Below, piece by piece: positions 8,536-16,664 of a stretch of 58,097 nucleotides of DNA. Below the pieces are notes generated by a model, which had not been told where the DNA came from, did not search any database, and worked only from the letters and a program-made list of their open reading frames with translations. Position 1 is the first letter of the stretch, and each line of letters opens with the position of its first letter. A program made the translations under genes and the position numbers. Source of the stretch: Bacteroidota bacterium (GTDB lineage: Bacteria; Bacteroidota; Bacteroidia; J057; JAJTIE01); the NCBI GenBank assembly GCA_019638695.1, contig JAHBTG010000010.1, positions 1 through 58,097 of the forward strand. The letters are read 5' to 3'.

Positions 8536-9849
8536 ATGTTTCCTCAAAGTACTGATACCGGCTTCCAGGACGAGATCTTTCAGGTCATCCAGCAAGAGTT
8601 TCACCGCCAGCAGGAAGGGCTGGAGCTCATTGCCAGTGAGAACTTCGTAAGCCCGGCAGTGATGAAGGCCATGGGCAGTTGCCTGACCAACAAGTATGCC
8701 GAGGGCCTGCCCGGCAAACGCTACTATGGCGGGTGCCAGTTTGTGGATGTGGCCGAGGACCTGGCGCGCAACCGCCTGAAGCAGCTCTTTGGGGCAGAGT
8801 GGGTGAATGTGCAGCCCCACAGCGGTGCACAGGCCAATGCTGCAGTGATGCTGGCCTGCCTGCGCCCGGGAGACAAGATCATGGGCTTTGACCTCAGCCA
8901 CGGGGGGCACCTCACGCATGGTAGTCCCGTAAACTTTAGCGGCAAACTCTACCAGGCCGTTTTTTATGGTGTGGAGAAAGAAACCGGCCGCATAGACTAT
9001 GATAACGTGCAGCTGACCGCAGAGCAGGAGCGCCCCCGCCTTATGATTGCCGGTGCCAGCAGCTATAGCCGCGACTGGGACTTTGCCCGCATGCGCCAGA
9101 TAGCCGACAGTGTAGGCGCGTTGCTGATGGCGGATATTGCCCACCCGGCCGGGCTGATAGCGGCCAGGCTCCTGAATGACCCTATGCCCCACTGCCATAT
9201 TGTCACCAGTACCACGCATAAGACCCTGCGCGGGCCCCGGGGCGGGATTATCCTGATGGGCAAGGATTTCACCAATCCTTTTGGCATCAAAGACCCCAAA
9301 GGCAACCTGCGCAGTATGAGTTCGCTGCTGGATGCCGCCGTCTTTCCCGGCACCCAGGGCGGCCCGCTGATGCACGTCATTGCCGCCAAGGCTGTGGCGT
9401 TTGCAGAGGCGCTGCATCCCAGTTTCCGCGAATACCAGGTGCAGGTGCGCAAGAATGCCCAGCACCTGGCCAAAGCGCTGGTAGACCGCGGGTACCATAT
9501 CATCTCCGGTGGCACGGATAACCATTGCATGCTCATAGACCTGCGCAACAAGAACCTTACCGGTAAGCTGGCCGAGAATGCCCTGGTACAGGCTGATATT
9601 ACGCTGAACAAGAACATGGTGCCTTTTGACACACAGAGTCCGTTTGTTACGAGCGGCATTCGTATAGGCACGCCTGCCATTACTACACGCGGACTTCAAG
9701 AAGGTGACATGGCCCGTGTGGCAGAGCTCATTGACCATGCGCTGCTGGCGCCGGAGGATATCCATAACCTTGCTCGTGTGAAGCAGGGTGTGAATGAACT
9801 GATGGCGGCCTATCCGTTACCCTATGTGCAGGGAGTGCCCGCCGTCTAA
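8536..9849 (+). CDS. glyA: Serine hydroxymethyltransferase
   Basis: A 437-residue pyridoxal-phosphate enzyme that interconverts serine and glycine while moving a one-carbon unit to or from tetrahydrofolate. The PLP lysine is Lys229 in [14 protein letters not shown], with the cofactor-contacting Asp200 and His203 in [10 protein letters not shown]. These residue numbers match those of the well-studied E. coli enzyme. Other family blocks present are [27 protein letters not shown] and [11 protein letters not shown]. It is monocistronic: the neighbouring gene upstream is divergent and the one downstream is convergent, 37 bases away. Confidence 0.97.
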   Translation: MFPQSTDTGFQDEIFQVIQQEFHRQQEGLELIASENFVSPAVMKAMGSCLTNKYAEGLPGKRYYGGCQFVDVAEDLARNRLKQLFGAEWVNVQPHSGAQANAAVMLACLRPGDKIMGFDLSHGGHLTHGSPVNFSGKLYQAVFYGVEKETGRIDYDNVQLTAEQERPRLMIAGASSYSRDWDFARMRQIADSVGALLMADIAHPAGLIAARLLNDPMPHCHIVTSTTHKTLRGPRGGIILMGKDFTNPFGIKDPKGNLRSMSSLLDAAVFPGTQGGPLMHVIAAKAVAFAEALHPSFREYQVQVRKNAQHLAKALVDRGYHIISGGTDNHCMLIDLRNKNLTGKLAENALVQADITLNKNMVPFDTQSPFVTSGIRIGTPAITTRGLQEGDMARVAELIDHALLAPEDIHNLARVKQGVNELMAAYPLPYVQGVPAV

Positions 9850-9886
9850 GGGCAGGCTTCAGGATAAGCAAAAAACATACAGAGGG

Positions 9887-10720
9887 CTACTGCCCGGTCC
9901 AGTTGGGTGCGCGCTTTTCGCGGAAAGCGGCCAGTCCTTCTTGCGCGTCTGCGGTTTGCAGGATCTCGTTCAGGCGTGCTTTCAGGAAAGCATGTTCTTC
10001 CGCTTCGGCCACGCTGCGCAGGTCGTCCCATGCTTTGAGTCCCAGCCGGATGGCAGCCGGGCTGTTGGTTTTGATGTCTGTCAGTAACCGGCCGATCCGG
10101 CTGTCCATCTCTGTCTCATCGGCAACCAGGTGAGTGATAATACCCATATCCAGCGCTTCTTCTGCACTGAAGGTATGGCCGCGCATACACAGGTCCAGGA
10201 TCTGTCGTTTGTTGAGAATGCTTCGCAGGCTGGCCATCACCTGCATAGGCCATATGCCCCGTTTGACCTCCGGTAGTGCCAGGGAGACGTTAGGGGTGGC
10301 TACCACATGGGTGCACCCGCAGATCAGCAGGAAGGCGCCGGCAAAAAGCGGCGCATGCACCCGGGCAATGCACGGTTTGTGCAGCCCGTTGAAGAGTTCC
10401 CCCAGTAATACTTCCTGGCCGGTGTCCGGTATGGAACTGGCATTGGGTTCTTCCGGGATACCCGCAAATGCCTTGAGGTCTGCCCCGGCGCAGAAGATGT
10501 CACCGTTTGCCCGCAGCACCACTGCCCACACGGCAGGATTATGGTGGGCAAACGCCAGGCAATAGGCAATCTCGCGCATGACCGTGGGACTCATAGCATT
10601 CTTCTTGTCTGCCCGGTTCAGGGTAATGGTCAATACATGTGCATCAAATGTGGGTACAATGAATGCGAAGGTCTGCCCGCTGAAAGCTTCTATGACCTCA
10701 GGGCCGTATAACATAGACAT
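9887..10720 (-). CDS. Crotonase-fold protein (enoyl-CoA hydratase/isomerase family)
   Basis: A 277-residue crotonase-superfamily protein. The first oxyanion-hole loop is clear (IFCAGADLKAF, 76-85), as is the PEVKRGIWP block at 150-158 with Glu151, equivalent to the second catalytic Glu of enoyl-CoA hydratase. The first catalytic Glu, normally in a GGGxEL motif, is replaced by Leu131 in AGAFLLICG, and the conserved CD that follows is CT. Hydration of enoyl-CoA by the standard two-Glu mechanism is therefore doubtful; isomerase, hydrolase or lyase activities are known in the superfamily with other residue sets. It lies 56 bases after the DUF7935-like gene on the same strand and may be in its operon. 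Confidence 0.88.
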   Translation of the reverse strand: MSMLYGPEVIEAFSGQTFAFIVPTFDAHVLTITLNRADKKNAMSPTVMREIAYCLAFAHHNPAVWAVVLRANGDIFCAGADLKAFAGIPEEPNASSIPDTGQEVLLGELFNGLHKPCIARVHAPLFAGAFLLICGCTHVVATPNVSLALPEVKRGIWPMQVMASLRSILNKRQILDLCMRGHTFSAEEALDMGIITHLVADETEMDSRIGRLLTDIKTNSPAAIRLGLKAWDDLRSVAEAEEHAFLKARLNEILQTADAQEGLAAFREKRAPNWTGQ

Positions 10721-10776
10721 AGGACAAAAACTAAAAGGAAAGCGAGAATCCAGGTGAAGGGTATTTGCTGGGGAGA

Positions 10777-11313
10777 CTACTTGCTCATCCGCAGCAGGTC
10801 ATATCGCAGCGCCTGCAGGGCGGGGTTCACGGGGTTTTCCTCCAGTTGTCCCATCTCTGCATACAAGGCTTCTGAATAGTCCAGTGCAGTGCTTTGCGGG
10901 CTCATGCGCGCCAGCACGCGGTGGAGTATCCCGGTGATATCCAGCTTGGCTTTGTTGAGCAGTGTCCAGGCAGCCTCGGAGAGATAGATCTGCTGCACCA
11001 CATTGTGTTCATACTCCTGGTTCATTTCAGCCAACAGGATCTCGTGCAACTGGCGTGCCGAGAGGCCGGGTGTGGCATTGTGCCGGGCAATGGAGTTTGC
11101 CGGGTTAATCCGTTCCAGGTACAGTGCGGCCCGTTCGCTGGCGGCTATGCGCAACGGCAGGATCTGCTGAAACGCATGGAGCCGTAGCTCCCCGCTTTGC
11201 CGCCGGTATTCGATCTTCACCAGGTGACGGAATACCACCACAGCCATAATGACTACAATCGCTGCCGGTACGCTATACCGCAGCACATCTACCAGAATAT
11301 CTACAGGATCCAT
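10777..11313 (-). CDS. Bacteroidota membrane-anchored protein (DUF7935-like)
   Basis: A 178-residue protein with one N-terminal transmembrane helix (about residues 12-30, SVPAAIVVIMAVVVF) and a cytoplasmic, mostly helical remainder. The segments LPLRIAASERAALYLERINP and EYEHNVVQQIYLSEAAWTLLNKAK agree with my recollection of a Bacteroidota-restricted family catalogued as DUF7935; this should be taken as recollection, not a search result. No catalytic motif is visible. It sits between osmC and the crotonase gene on the minus strand, 61 bases after osmC. Confidence 0.72.
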   Translation of the reverse strand: MDPVDILVDVLRYSVPAAIVVIMAVVVFRHLVKIEYRRQSGELRLHAFQQILPLRIAASERAALYLERINPANSIARHNATPGLSARQLHEILLAEMNQEYEHNVVQQIYLSEAAWTLLNKAKLDITGILHRVLARMSPQSTALDYSEALYAEMGQLEENPVNPALQALRYDLLRMSK

Positions 11314-11374
11314 GCTGCGAAGATAGGATTTCTGAACACGTGCAGGCGCATGTACAGCCTCCTATCGGTGCAGA

Positions 11375-11782
11375 TTATACCCATTGGAAGGAGATCTGCT
11401 GCTTCAGGTCCGGGTGCAGGCTGTGGGCCACCGGGCAGTTGCGCCCGGCATGTTCCAGTTGCTGACGTTGGGTGTCCGTGGCCCCTGCACAACTGATCTC
11501 GATCTCCACCTGGATTTCTACGACTCGGCGCGGGTTGGGCGCCATCACTTTGGTGACCTCCGCCCGGATCTGCGGCTGCGGGAGCTTGAGCCTATCCGCT
11601 TCTATTCCCATGATCGTCATCATGCAGCAGGCAAGTGAAGTAGACATCAAGTCTGTAGGAGAGAACGCTTCTCCTTTGCCGTGGTTGTCCGGCGGGGCGT
11701 CTGTGATGATCCGGTTGCCCGAACGCAGGTGGGTGGCCTGCGTGCGCAGGTGATCAGTGGTAAGGACGGTGCTGATTTTCAT
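11375..11782 (-). CDS. OsmC family peroxiredoxin-like protein
   Basis: A 135-residue OsmC/Ohr-superfamily protein, which in studied members reduces organic hydroperoxides with a pair of redox cysteines. Candidates here are Cys52 or Cys53 in SLACCMMTIMG and Cys116 in GRNCPVAHSL, placed as in the family, and the conserved DAP...G.GEAFSPTDLM stretch is at 28-46. The double cysteine is a small oddity. It starts downstream of a minus-strand terminator that closes the apaG transcript, so it probably has its own promoter. An imperfect inverted repeat lies at 11830-11859 upstream of its start. Confidence 0.9.
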   Translation of the reverse strand: MKISTVLTTDHLRTQATHLRSGNRIITDAPPDNHGKGEAFSPTDLMSTSLACCMMTIMGIEADRLKLPQPQIRAEVTKVMAPNPRRVVEIQVEIEISCAGATDTQRQQLEHAGRNCPVAHSLHPDLKQQISFQWV

Positions 11783-11829
11783 ATGGAGGTAAATACATGA
11801 AAATGAAGGTACTAAGTAAGTAATAATCT

Positions 11830-11859
11830 ATATGACTGTTTTAGAAAGAACAATCATAT
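11830..11859. promoter_or_regulatory. Imperfect inverted repeat upstream of osmC
   Basis: ATATGA (11830-11835) pairs with TCATAT (11854-11859), and TGTT (11837-11840) pairs with AACA (11849-11852), around an eight-base loop with one mismatch between the two stem parts. It lies 48-77 bases upstream of the osmC start codon. It could be a repressor site for a peroxide regulator, but this is only a possibility. Confidence 0.3.
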
Positions 11860-11894
11860 GGAAATTATGTTCAGCAAAAACGAAGGCGGCGGGT

Positions 11895-11919
11895 AAAAAA
11901 ATAGCCCTGCGAACAGGGC
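11895..11919 (-). terminator. Rho-independent terminator of apaG
   Basis: Read on the minus strand, the stem GCCCTG-TTCG-CAGGGC (six G/C-rich pairs closing a UUCG tetraloop) is followed at once by a tract of T (11895-11901, apart from one A). It begins 28 bases after the apaG stop codon. This is the clearest intrinsic terminator in the window. It separates the dnaX-fmt-apaG side from osmC. Confidence 0.88.
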
Positions 11920-11946
11920 CTTTAGGTGGTGAGTGAGAGGGGGGGC

Positions 11947-12345
11947 TTAATTCAGCAGGAAAGCTGCTGCAAGCGTAAATTCCGGGATCTTGACGTCAAA
12001 CTCGGTTTCGTCCTCGTAGCGGATCATGGTGTAGAACCCGTCCATAGTCCCTACCGGGGTTTTGAGCACACAACCGCTGACATAGCTGTGCGACCGGCCC
12101 GGGAGCAACACAGGTTGCTGGCCCACCACTCCTTCGCCTTTCACTTCGCGCAGCTCGCCCTGGGCGTCCTTGATCTTCCAGTGGCGGCGCAATAACTGCA
12201 CCGTCTGGTCGGTTTCGTTGACAATGGTAATGCGGTAGGCAAAGACAAAGGTATTGTTCTTGATGCTGGACTGCTCAGGAACATAGATGGTGCGCACACT
12301 GATACGCACCCCTTCGGTAACTAGTGATTGTGTTGAAATATCCAT
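11947..12345 (-). CDS. apaG: ApaG domain protein
   Basis: A 132-residue ApaG protein, an immunoglobulin-like fold of unclear biochemical role that was linked genetically to cobalt and magnesium resistance in enteric bacteria. The typical blocks are present: FVFAYRITIVNETDQTVQLLRRHWKI, the GEGVVGQQPVLLPG turn and the C-terminal YVSGCVLKTPVGTMDGFY. Length is normal. It follows fmt on the minus strand after 97 bases and ends before the strong terminator at 11895-11919. The gap upstream contains the palindrome TAGCATGCTA close to the start codon. Confidence 0.94.
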   Translation of the reverse strand: MDISTQSLVTEGVRISVRTIYVPEQSSIKNNTFVFAYRITIVNETDQTVQLLRRHWKIKDAQGELREVKGEGVVGQQPVLLPGRSHSYVSGCVLKTPVGTMDGFYTMIRYEDETEFDVKIPEFTLAAAFLLN

Positions 12346-12442
12346 TATAGCATGAATAGCATGCTAATATAAGGAGAAATAGAGTTATGCACATCCCTCC
12401 TTGTTGTGAAAAACAAGTGGGGTTAACATAAGCTTTGTCTTC

Positions 12443-13384
12443 TTATGTCAGTTGTTTAGCATTTGGGGCATAGCCGTTGATAAACGCCTGGGCGGGCATC
12501 ATGGCCTTACCTTCCGGTTTCAGTGCCATGAGCTGCACCCAGCCGTCGGCGGCGGCACACCAGAGCTCTCGCTTGTGGCGCACTGCAAGGGTTCCCGGGG
12601 CGGCTGGCGGCGTTTGTAGGTCCAGTACCGGACTGGCTTCCGGGAGTTTCACCAGCAAGCCGTCCAGGTGGTTCCAGGCGGCAGGATAGGGTGCCAGCCC
12701 GCGCAGTTTGTCATAAACCCTGTGGGCGGGCTGGGCCCAGTTAAGCTGGCAGTCTGCCGGAAAAATTTTGGGGGCCCGGGGAAAATTTTCCCCGCTAGGC
12801 TGCGGCACGGCTTGCAAGATACCTGTTGCCAGCTCCTGCACCGTGCGCACCACTAACCCGGCGCCCACCTCGCAGAGCAGGTCATGCAGTTGTCCCGCGT
12901 TCATTTCTGCCGGTATGGGCACTCTGGACTGCAGGAGGATCTTCCCGGTGTCTATTTCTTTTTCGATGAGAAAGGTAGTAACCCCGGTCTCGCTTTCGCC
13001 TTCTATGATGGCCCAGTTAATGGGGGCAGCCCCGCGGTAAGCGGGCAGGAGCGACGCATGCAGGTTAAGGGTGCCCAGTGGAGGCATGGCCCATACGCTT
13101 TCCGGCAACATGCGGAAGGCCACTACTACGAAGAGGTCCGCATTCAGTTGCCGGAGTTCCTCCAGGAAAACCGGGTCTTTGAGGTTGACCGGTTGCAGCA
13201 CAGGCAGCCGGTGGCGCAGGGCGCATTGCTTGACGGCGCTCTGCTGCAACTGCTTGCCCCGGCCTGCGGGTTTGTCCGGAGCCGTGATCACCCCTGCTAT
13301 AGACATGCCTGCATCCAGCAGGGCTTCCAGCGTACCCACTGCAAATGCCGGGGTACCCATAAACACAATGCGGGGGGGATTCAT
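12443..13384 (-). CDS. fmt: Methionyl-tRNA formyltransferase
   Basis: A 313-residue enzyme that formylates initiator Met-tRNA using 10-formyl-tetrahydrofolate. Catalytic residues are in place: Asn107 and His109 in TLNLHASLLPAYRG, and Asp145 in EIDTGKIL. The C-terminal tRNA-binding domain follows from about residue 205. It starts six bases after the dnaX stop codon on the same strand, so the two are almost certainly one transcript. The ATG gives the expected N-terminus (PPRIVFMGTPAFAV). Confidence 0.97.
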   Translation of the reverse strand: MNPPRIVFMGTPAFAVGTLEALLDAGMSIAGVITAPDKPAGRGKQLQQSAVKQCALRHRLPVLQPVNLKDPVFLEELRQLNADLFVVVAFRMLPESVWAMPPLGTLNLHASLLPAYRGAAPINWAIIEGESETGVTTFLIEKEIDTGKILLQSRVPIPAEMNAGQLHDLLCEVGAGLVVRTVQELATGILQAVPQPSGENFPRAPKIFPADCQLNWAQPAHRVYDKLRGLAPYPAAWNHLDGLLVKLPEASPVLDLQTPPAAPGTLAVRHKRELWCAAADGWVQLMALKPEGKAMMPAQAFINGYAPNAKQLT

Positions 13385-13390
13385 AGCGGG

Positions 13391-15265
13391 TTATTCGTTT
13401 CCGTAGGTGATCCGCAGTTTGAGGCGTTCCACCAGCGTGCGCAGGTGCGGGTTCAGCTGCATGGCCTTTTGCAGGCGCTCTTCGGCCGTGAGTGGTTTCT
13501 CACCCACCACTTTGGGCGCCAGCTCGCGGTTTACCATGATTTCCAGTACCAGTGTGGGGTTCTGGGTGTGGCGCCGCAGGTAGCTTACCAGTTCTTCGCG
13601 GGTATTTTCCAGCTCTATCTTGCCGATATCGCCGGCCACGGTACAACACCACTTATTGAGGGAGAAGCTGTGGGCAGCACCCTGGAGGGTAGTCCCCAGC
13701 ATCTTGCGGTCTCTCAGCTCCTGTGCGATGAATTGCTCTAGCGCCGTAGCGAAAGCCGCCTCATCTATGGGCTGAGGAGGCAGGTTCTGCTCCCGGTCAT
13801 CCGTTGCCTGAGCTACCTCCAGGGCGTCCAGTTCATCAAATGTGATGAGCATATCGCTGCGGCTGGTGCGAGGAGGTGCGGCTTTTACCAGGGCCTGGGA
13901 CAGCGTTGTGGGGGTTACCGGGTCTGGCGGCTGTGCATGCCGGATGGCCGGACGGCTGGTAGCCTGTGCCACAAATCCGCCGGTGGATTCCTGGGCTGGA
14001 GTAGCAGGGAGGGGCGTTTGCTCCTGCTGTTCTGGGGCCGGTGTGGCGGGAATGCTTGAGGCGGCCACAGCAGCGGTGGCCGGCGTGCCGGCGGGGGCTT
14101 CCCGGGTCAGGTTATTTTTTTTTTGCCCTTCTGCGGATGGGGCAGAAAGGGCGGTCAGGTGCAGGGCTTGCGGCAGGTGTACCAGCTTCAGCAGCAATAG
14201 CTCCACCGTGAGCCGGGGTAGGGAAACATTTCGTATGCGGTACTCGGTCTCTGCCGTCAGGTTAAAGGCATTGAGCAGGATGCTGGCATTCAGCTGCCTG
14301 CTCTGCACGGCATATTGTTGCTTTACATTGTCGCTCACTTCCAGCAGGTGGAGGGTCTGGGGCTCCTGGGCTGTCAGCAGGTTGCGGAAATGCTCCAGCA
14401 GCCCTGTGATAAAATTCACTGCCTCAAACCCCTTTTGCACCACTTCGTCAAACAGCAGCATGGCCTGCGTGGCATCTCCCGTGCGCATACATTCTCCCAC
14501 GCGGAAGAAGTAGTCATAGTCCAGGATATTGAGATTGTCCAGCACCTGCTGGTAGGTGAGGTTTCCTGCGCTGAAGTTGACGATCTGGTCAAAGATACTG
14601 AGCGCATCGCGCAGGGCGCCATCCGCTTTGAGGGCGATAAGCTGTAGCCCCTCATATTCATAGGAGATCCCTTCGCGCTCGGCAATATGCTTCAGCCGGT
14701 CTGCCATATCTCCTATGGTGATGCGCCGGAAGTCGAACTTCTGGCAGCGGCTCAGGATGGTGGGCAGTATCTTGTGCTTTTCGGTGGTCGCCAGGATGAA
14801 CAGCGCGTGCGGCGGCGGTTCTTCCAGGGTCTTGAGGAAGGCGTTGAATGCTGCGGTGGACAGCATGTGCACCTCATCTATGATGTACACGCTTTTATTG
14901 CCGCCCTGGGGCACATACCGCAGGCGGTCTATCAGTTGCCGGATGTCATCTACGCTGTTGTTGCTGGCTGCGTCCAGCTCAAAGATGTTGAGGCTGCGGC
15001 CCTCGTTATAGCTGTTGCAGGAGTCACACTGGTTGCAGGGGTCGCCCTCGGGTGTCAGGTGCTGGCAGTTGATGGCTTTGGCCAGGATGCGGGCACAAGT
15101 GGTTTTGCCCACCCCTCGCGGACCGGTGAACAGGAACGCATGCCCCAGCTGGTGGTTCTTCAGGGCATTGCGCAGCGTATTGGCCACATGCTCCTGTCCC
15201 ACCACATCACTGAATGTGCTGGGCCGGTATTTACGGGCCGATACGACAAAACCTTCCTGCGCCAT
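13391..15265 (-). CDS. dnaX: DNA polymerase III subunit tau (gamma by slippage)
   Basis: The clamp-loader ATPase subunit, 624 residues from the ATG at 15265; the frame stays open upstream to 15382 but that extension overlaps the glycosyltransferase and looks unlike DnaX. Walker A GPRGVGKT is at 48-55, the zinc cysteines are 67, 77, 80 and 83, Walker B IIDEVHML is at 128-135 and the SRC motif is at 172-174. The AAA+ and collar domains end near residue 366. A run of ten A on the coding strand (14115-14124) lies at codons 381-384, after which both other frames reach a stop within three codons. The remainder is a Pro/Ala-rich linker and the tau-specific C-terminal region that in other bacteria contacts the polymerase and helicase. 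Confidence 0.97.
   Translation of the reverse strand: MAQEGFVVSARKYRPSTFSDVVGQEHVANTLRNALKNHQLGHAFLFTGPRGVGKTTCARILAKAINCQHLTPEGDPCNQCDSCNSYNEGRSLNIFELDAASNNSVDDIRQLIDRLRYVPQGGNKSVYIIDEVHMLSTAAFNAFLKTLEEPPPHALFILATTEKHKILPTILSRCQKFDFRRITIGDMADRLKHIAEREGISYEYEGLQLIALKADGALRDALSIFDQIVNFSAGNLTYQQVLDNLNILDYDYFFRVGECMRTGDATQAMLLFDEVVQKGFEAVNFITGLLEHFRNLLTAQEPQTLHLLEVSDNVKQQYAVQSRQLNASILLNAFNLTAETEYRIRNVSLPRLTVELLLLKLVHLPQALHLTALSAPSAEGQKKNNLTREAPAGTPATAAVAASSIPATPAPEQQEQTPLPATPAQESTGGFVAQATSRPAIRHAQPPDPVTPTTLSQALVKAAPPRTSRSDMLITFDELDALEVAQATDDREQNLPPQPIDEAAFATALEQFIAQELRDRKMLGTTLQGAAHSFSLNKWCCTVAGDIGKIELENTREELVSYLRRHTQNPTLVLEIMVNRELAPKVVGEKPLTAEERLQKAMQLNPHLRTLVERLKLRITYGNE
14115..14124 (-). promoter_or_regulatory. 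A10 slippery run in dnaX
   Basis: On the coding (minus) strand the reading frame is CAA AAA AAA AAT AAC. A shift to the -1 frame, or one extra A in the mRNA, reads AAA AAA AAA TAA and stops after Lys384. A shift to the +1 frame, or one A fewer, reads ATA ACC TGA. Either event would produce a protein of about 384-385 residues that ends just after the clamp-loader domains. The hairpin GGCCAC-CGCTGCT-GTGGCC (14063-14081) lies about 33 bases further downstream. Confidence 0.65.
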
Positions 15266-15311
15266 ATGTGCAGCAAAATAAGCAAGAAAGCGGGGCCTTC
15301 GGCAAGAAAAA

Positions 15312-16502
15312 TCACATTCGGTTACCCACCAGTTCTGCACACCAGGCCAGGAATGCTTCTGCTGAAGGCTGCATATCGGCATGCTGCGCGGCCCATGCCC
15401 GGTTGGCGGGTTGCAGGCGGGCTTGCCAGGCGGGCAGGTGAGCCAGGGTATCTTGTAACCACTGCGTGAGATTCTCTGCGGAAAACGGGACTACAAAGCG
15501 GGCATGTACGTCCGGTTGTAACAACTCTCGGTAGGCGGGGATATCATTCACCAGCAGGACGGCACCTGCTACGCGCGCTTCTGCCACGGTGGCCGAGTAG
15601 CCGTCATACAGTGGGGCAGAGATACACACGTCTGCCTGGGTCCAAAGCGCTCCCATGTCCTCCGCGTCCAGTTGTGCGGGCACCCACACCATGCGGCCGG
15701 GGTATTGGCGGGCCAGGAATTCTGCCTGTGCTGCCAGCGGCGGAGCTGCGGCATACCCCGCGCTCATCAGCACACAAGTGTGCTCTGGCGAGGTGCCTTG
15801 CGACAGGAACCGGGCAAAAGCCTCGAGTATGGTATCCGCCTGGTAGAACGCTGTGGCACCCCGTGGCGCCAGGATTAGCCGCTGCCCGGGTGGTATGCCC
15901 AGGTGTTGAAACACTGCGGGCACCCGTCCGGTATCCGGCTTGCGGATGGCATCGGCCACGCCCCAGGGCAGGAGACGCAGTTTTTGGGGGGAGACGCCCA
16001 TATGCTGCTGCAATGCCAGTTGTAACACCCGGTTGTCTGCCGTCACCAGCCGGGCCTTGTGCACCACGGTGCGCACCTGCCGCCCGAACCAGGCGCGTTT
16101 GAGGGCCCTCAGCCAGCCGGCCTGTGCCCGGGTTGCTCCGTAGGCCACGGCAGGAGCCTGCGGGACATACTCCAGCACGTCTGCGCCCAGCGCGCCGGCT
16201 ACCAGCAGCCGGAAACCGCTGTGCATGCCCCAGATACCGAAAGGGGTGAGGTGCAGGGCATGTACCACGTCTATCCCGTCAGCCAGGAGCTGGCGCCGCA
16301 GATCTGCACCGCCCCACCAATAGGAGAGGAAATGGTAGCGCCCGCGCCGCCGCACACGTGCCCGCAGCTGCACACACCGGACGTCGGGCAGCTGGGTATC
16401 CTCAAAGGAATAGATACTCACCTGCGCCCCTGCTGCCTGCAACGCCCGTGCCCACTTCTGCGCATGGAAGTTGCCGGGAAGGGTGAGCAGGGCAATATGC
16501 AT
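15312..16502 (-). CDS. GT4-type glycosyltransferase
   Basis: About 396 residues from the ATG at 16502 (an in-frame ATG at 16526 would add eight). The N-terminus is HIALLTLPGNFHAQKWARAL, a typical first strand and loop of GT-B glycosyltransferases. The C-terminal half has RLILAPRGATAFYQADTILEAF, then ADVCISAPLYDGYSATVAEARVAGAVLLVNDIPAYREL, which matches the donor-sugar-binding E-x7-E region of family GT4. It probably acts at the cytoplasmic face on a lipid-linked or surface glycan. It lies 46 bases upstream of dnaX on the same strand and may be the first gene of that unit. Donor and acceptor cannot be deduced. Confidence 0.82.
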   Translation of the reverse strand: MHIALLTLPGNFHAQKWARALQAAGAQVSIYSFEDTQLPDVRCVQLRARVRRRGRYHFLSYWWGGADLRRQLLADGIDVVHALHLTPFGIWGMHSGFRLLVAGALGADVLEYVPQAPAVAYGATRAQAGWLRALKRAWFGRQVRTVVHKARLVTADNRVLQLALQQHMGVSPQKLRLLPWGVADAIRKPDTGRVPAVFQHLGIPPGQRLILAPRGATAFYQADTILEAFARFLSQGTSPEHTCVLMSAGYAAAPPLAAQAEFLARQYPGRMVWVPAQLDAEDMGALWTQADVCISAPLYDGYSATVAEARVAGAVLLVNDIPAYRELLQPDVHARFVVPFSAENLTQWLQDTLAHLPAWQARLQPANRAWAAQHADMQPSAEAFLAWCAELVGNRM

Positions 16503-16559
16503 AGCCCGTAAAGCTAGCGAATTCACAGGTAGACGGCTGGTACCGGATATTCGGAGCTC

Positions 16560-16658
16560 TTATTCGGAATAAAATATGGTATATGTGAAATTGTAATGAG
16601 CTGTTCGTTATGTCGTATGGTTTTAAATCTATAGATTTGCATAAAATTCTGATTTTAT
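16560..16658. promoter_or_regulatory. Three palindromes and -7 box ahead of sulP
   Basis: Between the glycosyltransferase and the SulP gene are three short perfect inverted repeats: TTATTC-G-GAATAA (16560-16572), AAATCTATAGATTT (16625-16638) and ATAAAAT-TCTG-ATTTTAT (16641-16658). The middle one overlaps TAGATTTG (16632-16639), a perfect Bacteroidota -7 box. A good upstream TTG element is not obvious. The overlap suggests a repressor operator on the sulP promoter, by inference only. Confidence 0.45.
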
Positions 16659-16664
16659 AGATAG

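Noticed and set aside
8512-9765. 417-codon open frame antisense to glyA
   Set aside because: glyA is unambiguous and the antisense translation has no family features.
11784-11813. GGAGG followed by a short plus-strand frame (about eight codons) upstream of osmC
   Set aside because: Too short, on the strand opposite to both neighbours, and Shine-Dalgarno sites are rare in this window; probably chance.
15266-15382. 39-residue N-terminal extension of DnaX
   Set aside because: It overlaps the end of the glycosyltransferase gene and is unlike DnaX; MAQEGFVVSARKYRP at 15265 is the normal start.
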